Origin: Trichopria drosophilae
Lineage: Eukaryota; Arthropoda; Insecta; Hymenoptera; Diapriidae
Length of the DNA stretch: 64,000 bases
Direction: 5' to 3'
NCBI GenBank assembly: GCA_030407085.1
Contig: CM059584.1
Span: 60,403,501-60,467,500, forward strand
Below, in pieces: positions 20,522 through 30,726 of the stretch. Position 1 is the stretch's first letter, and every line of letters begins with the position of its first letter. The notes beneath the pieces are model-generated. The model saw only the letters and a program-made list of their open reading frames with translations. It was not told the origin of the DNA and did no database searches. The translations under genes and the position numbers were made by a program.

Positions 20522-21929
20522 TGTGACAAGGTGTCACCGATCTACCCCTTGGCCGATCCTTCACGATGGGTGCCGCGGTTCCCTCGCGTGTCGAAAGTGT
20601 CCCGGAGCTCAGGATTACCTTCCTCAATCCTTTTTTTTATCAGTTTTAGTAAGTCGGATACTCGTCCGTCAGTCGCCGGTAAAGCGCCTGAACGGCATTA
20701 CCGTCTCTTGCTCGGTTGCGCGTTCCGCCGGGAGCGTCACCACCTCCCGAGCACTCGAAATGCCCGAGCCCCTCTTTCCCCTGGCTGTCCCTCTCGGCAG
20801 CGCAGGAGGTATCACCTGATGGTAGGAACCATCGTGGCCGTCGAGAAGGGACACCGCCCGTCTCTGACGCGCCTGCATCGTTCCCCCCTTTTTCGTCGCT
20901 GCGCGCCTGCATCCTTCAGGCCCAGCATGCTAACTAAAAAAACCGTCTCGTATTCCCCTTCTTTTCCCTCGTGGATGGCGACCTTACGCGCCTCCACTCA
21001 TTCGGCAGTAGCCATCCAGCTCTTGCCACCGCAAAGCTGCATTCTAGCAGCGCGGCTATCTTTGATTGCGTCACAGAACGCCTCTCTCTCTCTCTCTCTA
21101 TCGCAGCATATAAGCCGCCCGAGACGAGGACGGAGGCGACTTCCCCGACACCGCGATTAGGTGGGGAAAACCCCGTACGGACCCCGCTCTCTAATCCCCC
21201 CGTATCACCCCCGGTGATTCTCCGCTCCTGGTCACTGGAGATGCGCGTACGGTTCCCGCGCGCATCTACCAGCGCTATCGGCTCCCACTTCTCACTTCGT
21301 TTTCGGACGTGCTACGAGACGGACCCCCAAAAACCTTTTGTTCTTTTGCGAGTTGTGTTGCGATTTGTGTAGCGTGCGTTTTCTATTTTTGCGGTCGTTT
21401 CCCGGTCTCGCGTGTGGCTAGTGTCAATAATATTGTTTTGCGTACTAAAAGAAGACCCATCGACGGGAGGATAGTCGGTGTGTACAGTGACACCCTACAC
21501 TAGAAGCGTTTTGGCGACAAACACCCGCCATCCTGCCAAGTCGGTCCGACGTCCCGGAAGGAGGGCTTCAAGGGCGGCCAGGTACTCCGCCGCCGCCGGA
21601 CACGCTAGCGACGACGCCGTAAGTTACTCCGCTGCAGATCTGTTGTGCTTCCCCCCCCCCCTCCCCACGGTTTATACGATTATCGTGTCTACGGTCTTTT
21701 TTTTAAGAGACTCTACCGTCGAGTGATTCGTGACCCCCGCGGCTTTTGCGTATTAGCGCTTTCATTTTTCTTGTTGCGAATCAAAACTTTATTGTATTTT
21801 TTTTCTGTGGTACAAATATAATCTTCCGTTATATAAAGTTGCAGATTATTCAACCCCCTTGCGTCCGTGTTCAGCAGTAAGTTTTGGCTATCGAGTTCTA
21901 CCCTTTTCCAATTCAGGAAGAGGATCATA
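20522..21929 (+). repeat. 3' LTR
   Basis: A near-identical copy of the 5' LTR, with scattered substitutions, a shorter CT tract and a slightly different C-run. It is followed directly by the ATGT target duplicate. Confidence 0.96.
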
Positions 21930-21933
21930 ATGT

Positions 21934-22590
21934 ACAAAATTTGTAAATTTCCGTCATTTGTCCAGAAAAATAACTCGCAGCATATTATTTTTAATGTAAA
22001 TTGTATTAAATTTAATTCATAATTTAAAAATTGGTTCACTTATGTTAATTTTAATATCTGCGTAATTTTATAACTTATTTCCAAGTAGGGCATTTGTAAA
22101 ATATACGTGTGTCAATTAACTTTACATTTTTTAAACAGTGTCTATTAATCAATTTCGTTTAAAAAAAAATACTATACGGATATGATTAAAAATATTTATT
22201 TAAATTACAATAAATTACTACAAAATAGTCAAATAATACTAAAATACTATTATTCCTGATATAGAAATGATAAAAGTAATTAAACATAAAATTAATACTT
22301 TGATGCGAAAGCATCTAATAAATTTTTCGACCGCTTGAAAATATAAATTTAATATTTGAATAATCTTGGTATGTCGGTCAACTTACTAAGCAAAAATAAA
22401 TTAGATTGATTTTAAGTGTCTACTCGGTTTTCGACGGAAACCACATTTGACATATTAAATGTAAGAAGCCGGGATGTGTGTAATTATCGCCGACAAAATC
22501 TCTGTTTAAAACGGGCTGTATAAGTATCTAATTTTGTATCTGGATTTTGTTTCCCTCTAGCGATAATCAAATAAACTAATGTCTATTGTA
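21934..22590. other. AT-rich DNA, no gene seen
   Basis: The stretch is low in complexity, with no domain in any frame. Confidence 0.6.
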
Positions 22591-22594
22591 AATA

Positions 22595-22667
22595 TTTTGC
22601 GTTTCGTCCCGAGATCTCGTGATGGACTCTGTAAGGCTAACACGAGATCTCTGCCTTAGACGCAAAA
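22595..22667. other. Two-tier inverted repeat (hairpin)
   Basis: Outer arms TTTTGCGT / ACGCAAAA (8 bp, perfect) enclose inner arms GAGATCTCGTG / CACGAGATCTC (11 bp, perfect) around a 19-nt loop. The two tiers are separated by 8 nt on each side, so the whole can form a symmetric stem. Confidence 0.75.
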
Positions 22668-22950
22668 ATGGTTTTGTAAATAATTTGAAATTTACATAAA
22701 CTAAACAATGAAGGAAATGTTTAGAATTATTGTAAGAAAATATTGTAATTATATTTATAATGTAATTATTTATATAATAATATAATATTTATTTTATTAT
22801 TAATATTATATATGATTTATATAAATATATAATAATAATAATAATATTTATAATGTAATTAAACATATCTTGTTTAAACTAAACCCGCATTTATCAAGAA
22901 GCCTTCTACGATTGAGTATAAGAGCTCTCGTTCGCACGGTAAAATACGTA
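22668..22950. other. AT-rich DNA, no gene seen
   Basis: (TAA)n/(TA)n low-complexity sequence lies at about 22740-22860. Confidence 0.6.
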
Positions 22951-23024
22951 TGCGAGCGTAGCGTAGTGGTTAAGACGTCAGCGTTGTAACCGGTAGACCC
23001 GGGTTCGATCCTCGGTCGGAATGG
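22951..23024 (+). pseudogene. tRNA-like sequence with Pol III A and B boxes (SINE head or tRNA pseudogene)
   Basis: TAGCGTAGTGG fits the A-box consensus TRGYNNARNNG, and GTTCGATCC fits the B box. The D stem GCGT/ACGT and the T stem CCGGG/CTCGG pair. The acceptor ends (GCGAGCG and TCGGAAT) do not, and the anticodon stem is poor, so it is not a working tRNA gene. It is probably the 5' part of a tRNA-derived SINE. Confidence 0.65.
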
Positions 23025-23149
23025 ATTTTTCTTAGATTCATAGATTTATTTGCGAGCAAAATTATAAAACTACGTTCTTTCATAACATATCTAACGATAC
23101 ATAAATAATAATAAAATTCGAATGAATAAAATAATTCGTTGAATTTCTT

Positions 23150-23957
23150 ATAATTTTTATTTATGACTGGTTAATGTACCGTTTTTGGATGTATAGTTTT
23201 CAAACGTCGCAGGTACGTTATGAATGAAACGTTATTTAAAAACCGTAAATGTGGCAGGACATTTCTGGTTCCAAGGACGTCACAAAAATGTTTTTGCAAT
23301 GAAACAAGTTTGGTCGCATGGCTATAATGCGACGTTTCAAAGATGTTGCTGTAACGGAATATTGTTTAGCGGGGAATTTCAAAATTGGTCAGGGAAAATT
23401 ATTGCTGGGTCGCTGAAAAAAACGAAATACCTAAAAAACTCAATATTTTTTACTAAAAAACTAAATAATAAATTCTATTTTAATTACATTGAATTAGTGA
23501 TAGTCTTTTGTCGACATTCATTTCTCGAGCGTTGTTTCTTGTCTGTGTATCGACATGCGCGAGAGTCATTCGTTTGTCTCGCGATTCGCAGTCACGCGGT
23601 CACCTCTAATTGTTTATACCTGATAGATCGAGAAATTCAGCGGCTTATTGCTTGCATCAGTTGAGACATTGGAAGTTTCGAACATTTTATAAAAATGTTA
23701 TATTGTTTTATATTTTATATTAAGCTTAAGAAATCCAAAGATTGTTACCAAAGATCTAACATTTGTAAACTAAAATTACAAAATATATTATTAAATATAG
23801 TTTATTCGTTGTTCATTGAGAAGTATGTCAAATACCGTTCCCTCTTTTATTTTTTAAATCATTACTATTCATTTATTAATAGCAATCATTAAAATATAAG
23901 TCAGGGAAAAGTCAGGGAAAAGTCAGGGAATTTTTTTCTTGGAAAAAAGCGGCCACC
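23150..23957 (-). repeat. Diverged reverse copy of the CAGGGAAAA / GTGGCYGC repeat
   Basis: Read on the minus strand, it starts CATGGTGGCCGCTTTTTTCC, then has repeated TTCCCTGACTT motifs and AACGTT-rich text, like the copy at 10121-10520. The 146-codon plus-strand frame at 23224-23664 inside it shows no domain and is treated as chance. Confidence 0.55.
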
Positions 23958-24079
23958 ATGTTATTGCTCTCGTTATATAAATAAACACAGAAAAATAATT
24001 ACTTGAAATTTGGATTGTATAATTTTTTGTTGCGAGATGTAATAAGACGTGAATGTTTACGAAAATGTATTTGATGAAT

Positions 24080-24185
24080 TTCGTAAAGCTGACATTGGAT
24101 TCGTAATCAACAAAATCGAAAACCCCCGAGCATCGAGTTTCAAATTCAGTGAAAAGAAAAATGCGTGACTCAAAGTGTTGAACAA
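24080..24185. repeat. Isolated end of the foldback transposon arm
   Basis: The motifs GGATTCGTAATCA, AAAACCCCCGAG and a tip resembling AAAAATGYGTG…CAAAGTG match the outer part of the right arm at 5120-5332. The rest of an element is not present. Confidence 0.65.
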
Positions 24186-24299
24186 TTTTTTCTACTTCTA
24201 GAGGTTATAAAGATAATCTTATAATTTTTGTGGATGTTTTAATTTTTTGTGCAAGCAGCCAAGTATTATTAAATAGTATTATTGAAAAAATGCGATGCG

Positions 24300-24480
24300 A
24301 GATCTCAGCGCCACGAATGGTGAAATTGGGACTTCTACCGATGGGCGTCTGAGACGCCCATCATTGGAGCGTCACGCATCAAACTATAGAGCTCTAAGCG
24401 TTCAATGAAACGTTGAACTGTTTCACGACTAGATTGGACATGTACCAATACACTTTTAGAGGTGTCATAATACAGACTGT
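24300..24480. repeat. Third copy of the GATGGGCG hairpin repeat
   Basis: A perfect inverted repeat with arms GATGGGCGTCT / AGACGCCCATC around one base lies at 24340-24362. Text beside it matches the 9.1- and 9.4-kb copies in reverse complement (GTTCAATGAAACGTTGAACTG). Confidence 0.7.
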
Positions 24481-24509
24481 TATTGAAGTTCTGTGGTAAA
24501 AATTTAGTG

Positions 24510-24980
24510 CTAGGGAATCTCACTTTTTGACTTCATAAAGTTCAATGCAATGGGACTAGGGATATTCGAAAATCCCGTTGAAGTTTCCAATTGCCAAACT
24601 TCTCTCAGTGTAACAAAAGACTCATGCAATCCAAGTATTTCAGCGGTCACGGAAGCATTTTCGAAAAATTTTCGAGCTATATTACCGCCGTTTGTCCTTC
24701 CTACACTTTGCTTGACCACATCGATGAGCAAACCTAGTTATTGCCGAAATAAATTTTGAATTTTAACCTTCCGCTGTTCTCTTTTAATTTTTCTTACGGT
24801 TTTCGTACTGACCACTTTTTTATATCTAGATTATAAGCAATGTGCAACAAATATTCCGTGCATCTTATTCGCGCATGAAGTGAAGATAAACTGAATCTGT
24901 AGTGTTTGGTAGCAGAAACTTTTGTGGCAACCGTATCCAAGTTGTTATTTTCTTTAGGACTGGTTTCATATATTGTAACG
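24510..24980 (-). pseudogene. DNA-transposon protein relic, middle/late part
   Basis: On the minus strand, SLSSLHARIRCTEYLLHIAY followed by KKWSVR is separated by stops from GRTNGGNIARKFFENA. These match consecutive parts of multi-copy invertebrate transposon proteins (SSLHAWIR…KKW and TNDGNTARRFF in other members, from memory). The 8.5-8.9 kb fragment is from the next part downstream of the same family. Stops and frame changes show that it is dead. Confidence 0.6.
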
Positions 24981-26052
24981 GCGTTACTTCTCACTCCACC
25001 CATTACAAAATACCGAAGTGCAAAATCGCAGAAAAATATCGTTTGAACAGATAATCTGATTATGATAAGCATTATACCGATTCGTTGTAATTGGCGAAAT
25101 ACCTTCTGGCAACCTGAGCATATTTATTTCTTACATATTTCTCTTATTTACTATTATTATTTTTATATTTTTTATGACTATTTGAGCGTCGATAAGGAAG
25201 AAAGCTGTATCGTGAAAAGAGAGGTGTTGACGGTTCGAGGTGCCACACTCAATATTTTCCCGAGGCCTTTTCGTTTTGGTTTGAGAGCAACGGCAAATTG
25301 AGCATTCTACATCTGAGGGCAACATGTCTCATCTTGATCTTTGTCCCTTGTATTTCCGTTCAGGAATATAATTCTACCGATCGTAGGATTCGATATTCTC
25401 GTAGATTAGAACAACGAAAATAATGTATAATTCTACCATCGGATTTTCAAAAGGTGCGCTCACTTCTAAACGTCATCGTGACGTTAAATTCGGAAACGTT
25501 CGTTCCGAAATGAACCAACGCAATCTACCAGAGAATCGTCTACAAGAAATCCTGACGGTGACGATCCTTGCTACCGGTCCGAACATTCTCTATTCAAACG
25601 CGAGTCGAACATCTAGAAGAGTTTTCGTCAACGGGTGTATCTGCCAATTGATTTAAGCTTCGAGCAAGTACTGTAATATATTTTAGTATTTAATATTGCT
25701 TTCCAGTACTAATATTTTATAAGACTGTTCTTTTATTTTATTCGATATTTTAAAGCCATATTTTTGTTAAAACTTAATACTGTTTTCCGTGGCAGAAGTA
25801 ATGTAACTCTATTTAATTACCGAACTATTTGTTTTATCCCGTCTTTCCTAAAATAATACAATTGGTTCAATAATGTACAGTTCGGTAATTATTCAATATA
25901 TGATTTGTTAAAAGATATGTTTCTTAGTAATTTATTTATTCTATTGTGATGTCCTTATATGATTTTGTATTATCTTTTTTTTTTAATATTTATTTCTGGA
26001 TGTAAAAAAGTAATTCCCGAAAATACCGGACAACAAAAAATAAAAATTGCCG
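24981..26052. other. AT-rich DNA inside or beside the transposon relic, no further domain seen
   Basis: Frames such as 25423-25656 (+) have no recognised domain. Position and strand suggest that part of this was the missing middle of the minus-strand relic. Confidence 0.45.
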
Positions 26053-26822
26053 TTATAATATGTAGCGTGTCATTGACGACGAATCTGCTAATGTAGAACA
26101 GATTTTACCATCAACCATGGTTAATAGGCATTCATGTGAAACGATATTATTTTCATCGATGCGAGTCAGATCTATATTGTCAATCTCTGACTGAATTTGT
26201 TGATGTTCTGCAGTAATGTTCCTTAACAAATTCAAATTTAATTGATCCACAATATTTAGTGGCAGAAGGTTGTGGATTCTCCCACAAAATGTGCGAGCCA
26301 TTAACTAGCCTTAGGTGAACTAATGATGACGTGACTACTGCATTTTATTTTAGTTGATTGCCTCAGTGTCACCCAATTTTTGTTAATATTGATTTTGTCC
26401 GCTTGCTCCATCAAGTCCCCATTTGGCTCGTAATTTTAGCCGCCAATAAGGATTCACCTGGTGAATTATTAACGACTCGGTACGATTTCTCTTTTGTCTG
26501 TCTGTAAAGTCCAACAATACTTACGTTTCCAGTGATCTTTTCTTTTTCGATATGAAAGATGTAGATGCTGATGTTTCAGATGATGTAACATTTTTCGATT
26601 TTTCGAGAATACATTGTATATACGTTTGTAAGAAATCCAATTCTCATGCAGCCGATTGCAAAATAGTGTTAATGGTTTTTTCAAGTTCATTTTTGCATCT
26701 TGGGCTCCTCCGATTTCAATGAAAAACTGTTTTAAAAAAAAGCGAAATTCCTTCTCATCAAAAAATTTCCTAACTTTCAAAATGGCTAAAGCAGTAGTTT
26801 TCGAGTTCGAGATCCAGAGCAC
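26053..26822 (-). pseudogene. DNA-transposon protein relic, N-terminal and middle part
   Basis: Two minus-strand open stretches lie here: 26822-26469 (Lys-rich, no domain I can name) and 26301-26053, which ends HECLLTMVDGKICSTL. The TMVDGK motif belongs to the same protein family as the SLHARIR/TNGGN block at 24.5-25.0 kb, in the right order and on the same strand. I read 26.8 down to 24.5 kb as one decayed gene. The assignment of the first stretch is uncertain. Confidence 0.5.
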
Positions 26823-27480
26823 GATTTATGTAAAATCGGGCGTACCGCGTCTCGCCGCGCCGCGGTGCCTTTACGGGTGCACCTGAACCAGGACGATTTC
26901 AGACAAATGACATGCGATTATGATCACTGCCACTAGTCAATGAGACACAGATTTTCTTTTTTATTCTACTGCAGCAAATTTATAAAACATCTTCTATACA
27001 CGGAAAAAAATGTTTATAGATTCTGCCGAAAACTCAAGTAAAATTTGCCTAAGAAATTCAATAACCAACATTATGTGAAATTTATATTGTCACTTCGGCA
27101 ATATTTGCTTGGTAATGTCGAGAGAATGTACCTAATAACTCGTATACGACTTTTCTGCAAATTCTACTTAGTAACTTCGGCAAAAATTGCCGAGTCTCAA
27201 CTCTTACTGATCCGCTGTGCTGGATGCTGCTAGAGTGCTAGTCTGTGGTCTGTGGTCTGTGCTGTCTACGCACTCCCAGAACTTTCCTGGCGCTCGTAGC
27301 GCTATTCCGCGGCGAGACCCAACATCACCTTTCCACTCAGCCGCTACAGTAGAATGGAATTTATATTTGTTATGTTTGTGTAAATGCACTCGTTAAAATG
27401 ACCGGGGAACAAAGTTCCGAAAATCAACACACCGAAAGGCCGAAATTTCGATGTAGCATGGCTCCAGCGTGATTTTTTTC
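26823..27480. other. Intergenic DNA, no gene seen
   Basis: CTTCGGCAA-type short repeats lie near 27090-27190. No coding region is recognised. Confidence 0.5.
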
Positions 27481-27943
27481 ACCATCCAAAAATTTCCAAG
27501 CTGTACAGTCGTGTTGCTCGAAGGAATGTTTCAAAACAATAACGGAGAAACAACAAGAAAAATTGTTTGATACTTTCTGGCAGCTGGGTAATTATAATTG
27601 TCAAAATGTAATGTTGAAGAGTATGGTGAGAGAAAAGTGCACGTCCAATTCGAAAGAAACTACTGCCAAAAACATTGTTCAACGGGAGTACCGCTTTCCT
27701 TCTATCAGTACAGAGAGAATGACGATACTCCCCTATGGAAATAAAAATGGTATGTTTTCGTTACATTTAAGCATGATTCCGTACGATTACGTACGATTTG
27801 GTACGTTTACGAAAGTGTGCAAAGGTACAGTATCCTGTAGAATGCTGCAGAAACGTCACTTACGAGAAAAAATGGATCAAAGAATATTCCTAAACGTATA
27901 CGTAAACGTACCCCTACTCGAAAAGGAGGATAGAAAAGCATAG
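27481..27943 (+). pseudogene. N-terminal part of a GGQN-type transposon protein
   Basis: The plus-strand frames give CCSKECFKTITEKQQEK- and FDTFWQLGNYN-type text, then MVREKCTSNSKETTAKN. The first 250 bp are nearly identical in reverse complement to 29957-30205. This matches the Cys-rich start of proteins whose later part holds DACGGQN and HSYC..DR.FG motifs (see 28500-29620 on the same strand). The gene is broken by a LINE scrap and other sequence between about 27.95 and 28.45 kb. Confidence 0.65.
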
Positions 27944-28210
27944 AAAAGTATATAAATTCTGCGTGATTCGTATGCTTTTGAATCCTATTTTTGGCACATA
28001 ATGTATCCACAATCGAATGGATATTACACAAAAGGAGTTCGCGTAAGTCTCGGTCCTGTAGGTTGGAATCCTGAGGTCTTTGGAGCACGCTCTGGGTTGC
28101 CGATCGTTTATATTTTTACGCCATACATATTGGTTATATAGATACGGTGGGGTTTTACTTCTAAATATATTGAAGATCGCCATGCCGTATGTACGCATTA
28201 ACCGACTCAA
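27914..28210 (-). pseudogene. LINE ORF2 C-terminal fragment
   Basis: The minus-strand frame has TPPYLYNQYVWRKN, DLRIPTYRTETYANSF and IRLWIHYVPK, the tail that follows the RT thumb in jockey/CR1-like LINEs, where RLWN.LP is typical. It is short, with no RT core. It lies inside the plus-strand transposon gene, so it is probably a nested 5'-truncated insertion. Confidence 0.65.
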
Positions 28211-28387
28211 TGGGACCCCCTTTTGATAGCCTCCAAAATTTTGTGATATTTTGCTTATCTCTGGCCGTTTTTGAGATAATTAAGAATTTTTAAAAATTTT
28301 AATGTGTAACAGAAATATCATATTACGTTACTGATAGTGATCGACAGTGGTAGACCAGTGGTCGGTGTCGCGCGCGATCGTTGTTTC

Positions 28388-28441
28388 TAGTCAAGTATTC
28401 TTGGTGGGGAACACTACTTGGATAGGTGACCGCTTGAGAAC
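28388..28441 (+). pseudogene. 5S rRNA-like fragment
   Basis: TACTTGGATAGGTGACCGC followed by TTGAGAAC matches the box C / 3' half of eukaryotic 5S rRNA (TACTTGGATGGGTGACCGCCTGGGAA in typical animals, from memory). It is preceded by TCAAGTA, the equivalent of the TTAAGCA segment. The 5' half and the 3' end are not recognisable, so this is a 5S pseudogene or the head of a 5S-derived SINE. Confidence 0.65.
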
Positions 28442-28499
28442 AACTTTCTTAAGAAAATTAAATCAACTAAATGACACTGTCGAGAAAGTTCAAAATTAA

Positions 28500-29620
28500 A
28501 ATATTTTAAGATACCGGAATTAACTCTGAGAGATCTTTACTTAAGATTTATTGATTACTATACAGAAAAAACTGGACATAACGAAATTCCATTAAAAGAA
28601 TCAACGTATTTTAAATATTTCAATCATTTTGTCGATTTCACTTTCGATAGGCCAAGAACAGATGTGTGTGATTTTTGCTATGAGAATGAAAAACTTGGGA
28701 AAGAAAATGAAGATGCAGCGAAATTACATAAATAAGAAGTCAACGATTATTTAAAAATTAAAAATGCAATACTATCTTCTGAAAACTCTGAAGATATTTT
28801 GATATGTAAATACGATTTCGGGCAGAATCTTCCATTGCCAAAATTGCCAGTTTCACAACAATTTTACTTACGATTAATTTGGTTATATATTTTCAACGTT
28901 CATATTCATGGAACCGACCGTAGTTACATGTTTCCATTTATGGAAGGATATACAAAAAAAGGAGGGAACACTGTAAGTAATCTTATTTTCTACACAATAA
29001 TGAAAGAAATTTCTTTGAGAATTTGTGTGAAGAAAATCATTTTGTTCTCTGATGCTTGTGGAGGACAAAACCGGAATTACGTTATGTTAGTATTTCTATC
29101 ACTACTGTCATCGAAACTTCAAATTGAAATACAGCATATATATCCTGTACGTGGTCACTCGTATTGCCAATGTGACAGAAATTTTGGAGCATACGGACAA
29201 AAGAAAACAAAATGAAACCATTGAAACTGAAAAAGAATATATTGATATCATTAAAAGTGCAAAAACTCCACCTTTTATCGTAGTTGAAAAAAATGAATAT
29301 GAAATAACAAATTTTGAATCAATATTACAAAAACAATACAAAATACCAAAAGGTTTGCAAATTAGCAAGGCGAAAGTGATTAATATTTCCCAAACGGACA
29401 AGTAACTGTTTTTGAAAATTATAGTAACACTGGAAAGACACTTTATATCGAAAAATCAGTCGACTTTGAAGAAATGAAAGAAAGTTCAGTGGTTTAATGT
29501 CCAGGAATCACAAAGGAGAAATTAAAAGATTTGAACGCATTGATGAAATATTTGAGTCCGAAAGGAAAATACTTTTTTAATAATTATTTACAGACGATGA
29601 AAATAAAAGAAAAAAAATAA
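28500..29620 (+). pseudogene. GGQN / HS..DR.FG transposon protein, main part
   Basis: The frame runs through YTEKTGHNEIPLKES, FTFDRPRTDVCDFC, an in-frame stop at about 28733, DILICKYDFGQNLPLPKLP, FSDACGGQNRNYVM and YPVRGHSYCQCDRNFG. A frame change follows near 29213, then NETIETEKEY to QTDK. I associate this architecture with uncharacterised transposon-type proteins (a domain I believe is called DUF7869); catalytic details are not established here. With 27481-27943 it forms most of one gene copy. The stop and the frameshift make it inactive. Confidence 0.65.
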
Positions 29621-29749
29621 AAGAAATTACGACTACTTTATTTAATTACGATTTTCATATGTACAAATAATTTTCAAATCTAAATAAATAAATGTTTGAA
29701 ATAACGTAATGTATTTATTATTAAATAAAAAATTGCAACACAGAATAGG

Positions 29750-29940
29750 TAATGTTTACTAACAAGCACCCTGCATGCAATTCTTGGTAAAAAAAACTTA
29801 ACATTTCGGTACAATTTTATTCAAGTTTAAAATTTGACGTCCATATGATTTAATTTTCATAACTATAAACTCTGTTTGTTGAAAATAACAACACACTTCT
29901 TGCGACTGAAATTAAAATGCCTGTAAAATGCCTGTAATAG
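29750..29940. repeat. Direct repeat, copy 1
   Basis: It shares AACAAGCACC, AACATTTCGGTA, GACGTCCATATGATTTAATT and CGACTGAAATTAAAATGCCT in the same orientation with 30580-30725. The two copies bracket the minus-strand N-terminal gene piece. Confidence 0.85.
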
Positions 29941-29956
29941 CTTTGACAAGTTATAG

Positions 29957-30453
29957 TATTGTCATTCTCTCTGTACTGATAGAAGGAAATTGGTATTCCC
30001 ATTGAACAATGTTTTTGGCAGTAGTTTCTTTCGAATTGGACGTGCACTTTTCTCTCACCATACTCTTCAACATTACATTATGACAATTATAATTACCCAG
30101 CTGCCAGAAAGTATCAAACATTTTTTCTTGTTGTTTCTCCGTTATTGTTTTGAAACATTCCTTCGAGCAACATGACTGTACAGCTTGGAAATTTTTGGAT
30201 AGCACAATTTTCCTCGAAGTTCTCGATACATATTGTTCGCCCTTTAAAAATGTGACAATATTTTTCAAATAATCTCGCGCACATGCTATAATATAGCACT
30301 AAGTCCAATTAAATGAATAATATTTGTGTGCAATAATGTAATGTACTTATATAAACTAACCATGTTTCTTGCCTTTTGAGCGATATTACTTTTCCACGAT
30401 TCTTCATTTCTGGGTCTTTTTCTTCCACTTATTTTACTATCTACAATTTCCAT
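29957..30453 (-). pseudogene. N-terminal part of a second GGQN-type transposon gene, opposite orientation
   Basis: The minus strand starts with ATG at 30451-30453 and reads MEIVDSKISGRKRPRNEESW, then a probable intron (GT after the codons for ARNM near 30360, AG near 30300). It then reads FLKGEQYVSRTSRK, CCSKECFKTITEKQQEKMFD and so on, the same text as the plus-strand copy at 27.5 kb. The rest of the gene is absent. The intron is inferred from the splice-like ends only. Confidence 0.55.
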
Positions 30454-30579
30454 TTTCTATTTATACCTTACTTAACTAAAGACAGACACCTTAAAAGCGT
30501 TGATGTAATCGCAAATAAAATGATGTTATGACATTGCACGGTCATACCCGGCTGTATCTCCGCCCGTTTGTTTACAAAC

Positions 30580-30725
30580 AAGCACCGTGGATGTATTCTT
30601 AGTAAAAAAACTGAACATTTCGGTATAACTTTATTGGAGTTTAAAATTAGACGTCCATATGATTTAATTTACATAAATATAAAATTTGTAACACACTTTT
30701 TCGACTGAAATTAAAATGCCTGTAT
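30580..30725. repeat. Direct repeat, copy 2
   Basis: This is the partner of 29750-29940. It is preceded by the palindrome TTGTTTACAAACAA near 30568-30581. Confidence 0.85.
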
Positions 30726-30726
30726 T

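Larger units (their letters stand above)
10924..21929 (+). mobile_element. Ty3/gypsy LTR retrotransposon, near full length (11.0 kb)
   Basis: Two long direct repeats (1414 and 1408 bp) flank gag, protease, RT-RNase H and integrase in the order typical of Ty3/gypsy (Metaviridae). The 4-bp sequence ATGT occurs immediately outside both ends (10920-10923 and 21930-21933), which fixes the termini as TGTGAC…CATA. The LTRs differ at roughly 15 substitutions by eye plus length changes in CT and C runs, about 1%, so the insertion is recent. Apart from the normal gag-pol frame change there are two extra frame breaks, both in homopolymers. No envelope-like ORF is present between integrase and the 3' LTR. 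A related solo LTR lies at 51695-53168 and a more distant candidate at 61348-62469. Confidence 0.97.

Noticed and set aside
22951..23024. Functional tRNA gene
   Set aside because: The acceptor arms do not pair and the anticodon stem is poor, so it was kept only as tRNA-like.
23224..23664. 146-codon plus-strand frame as a gene
   Set aside because: It lies in a dispersed repeat, has no domain and reads as AT-rich chance coding.
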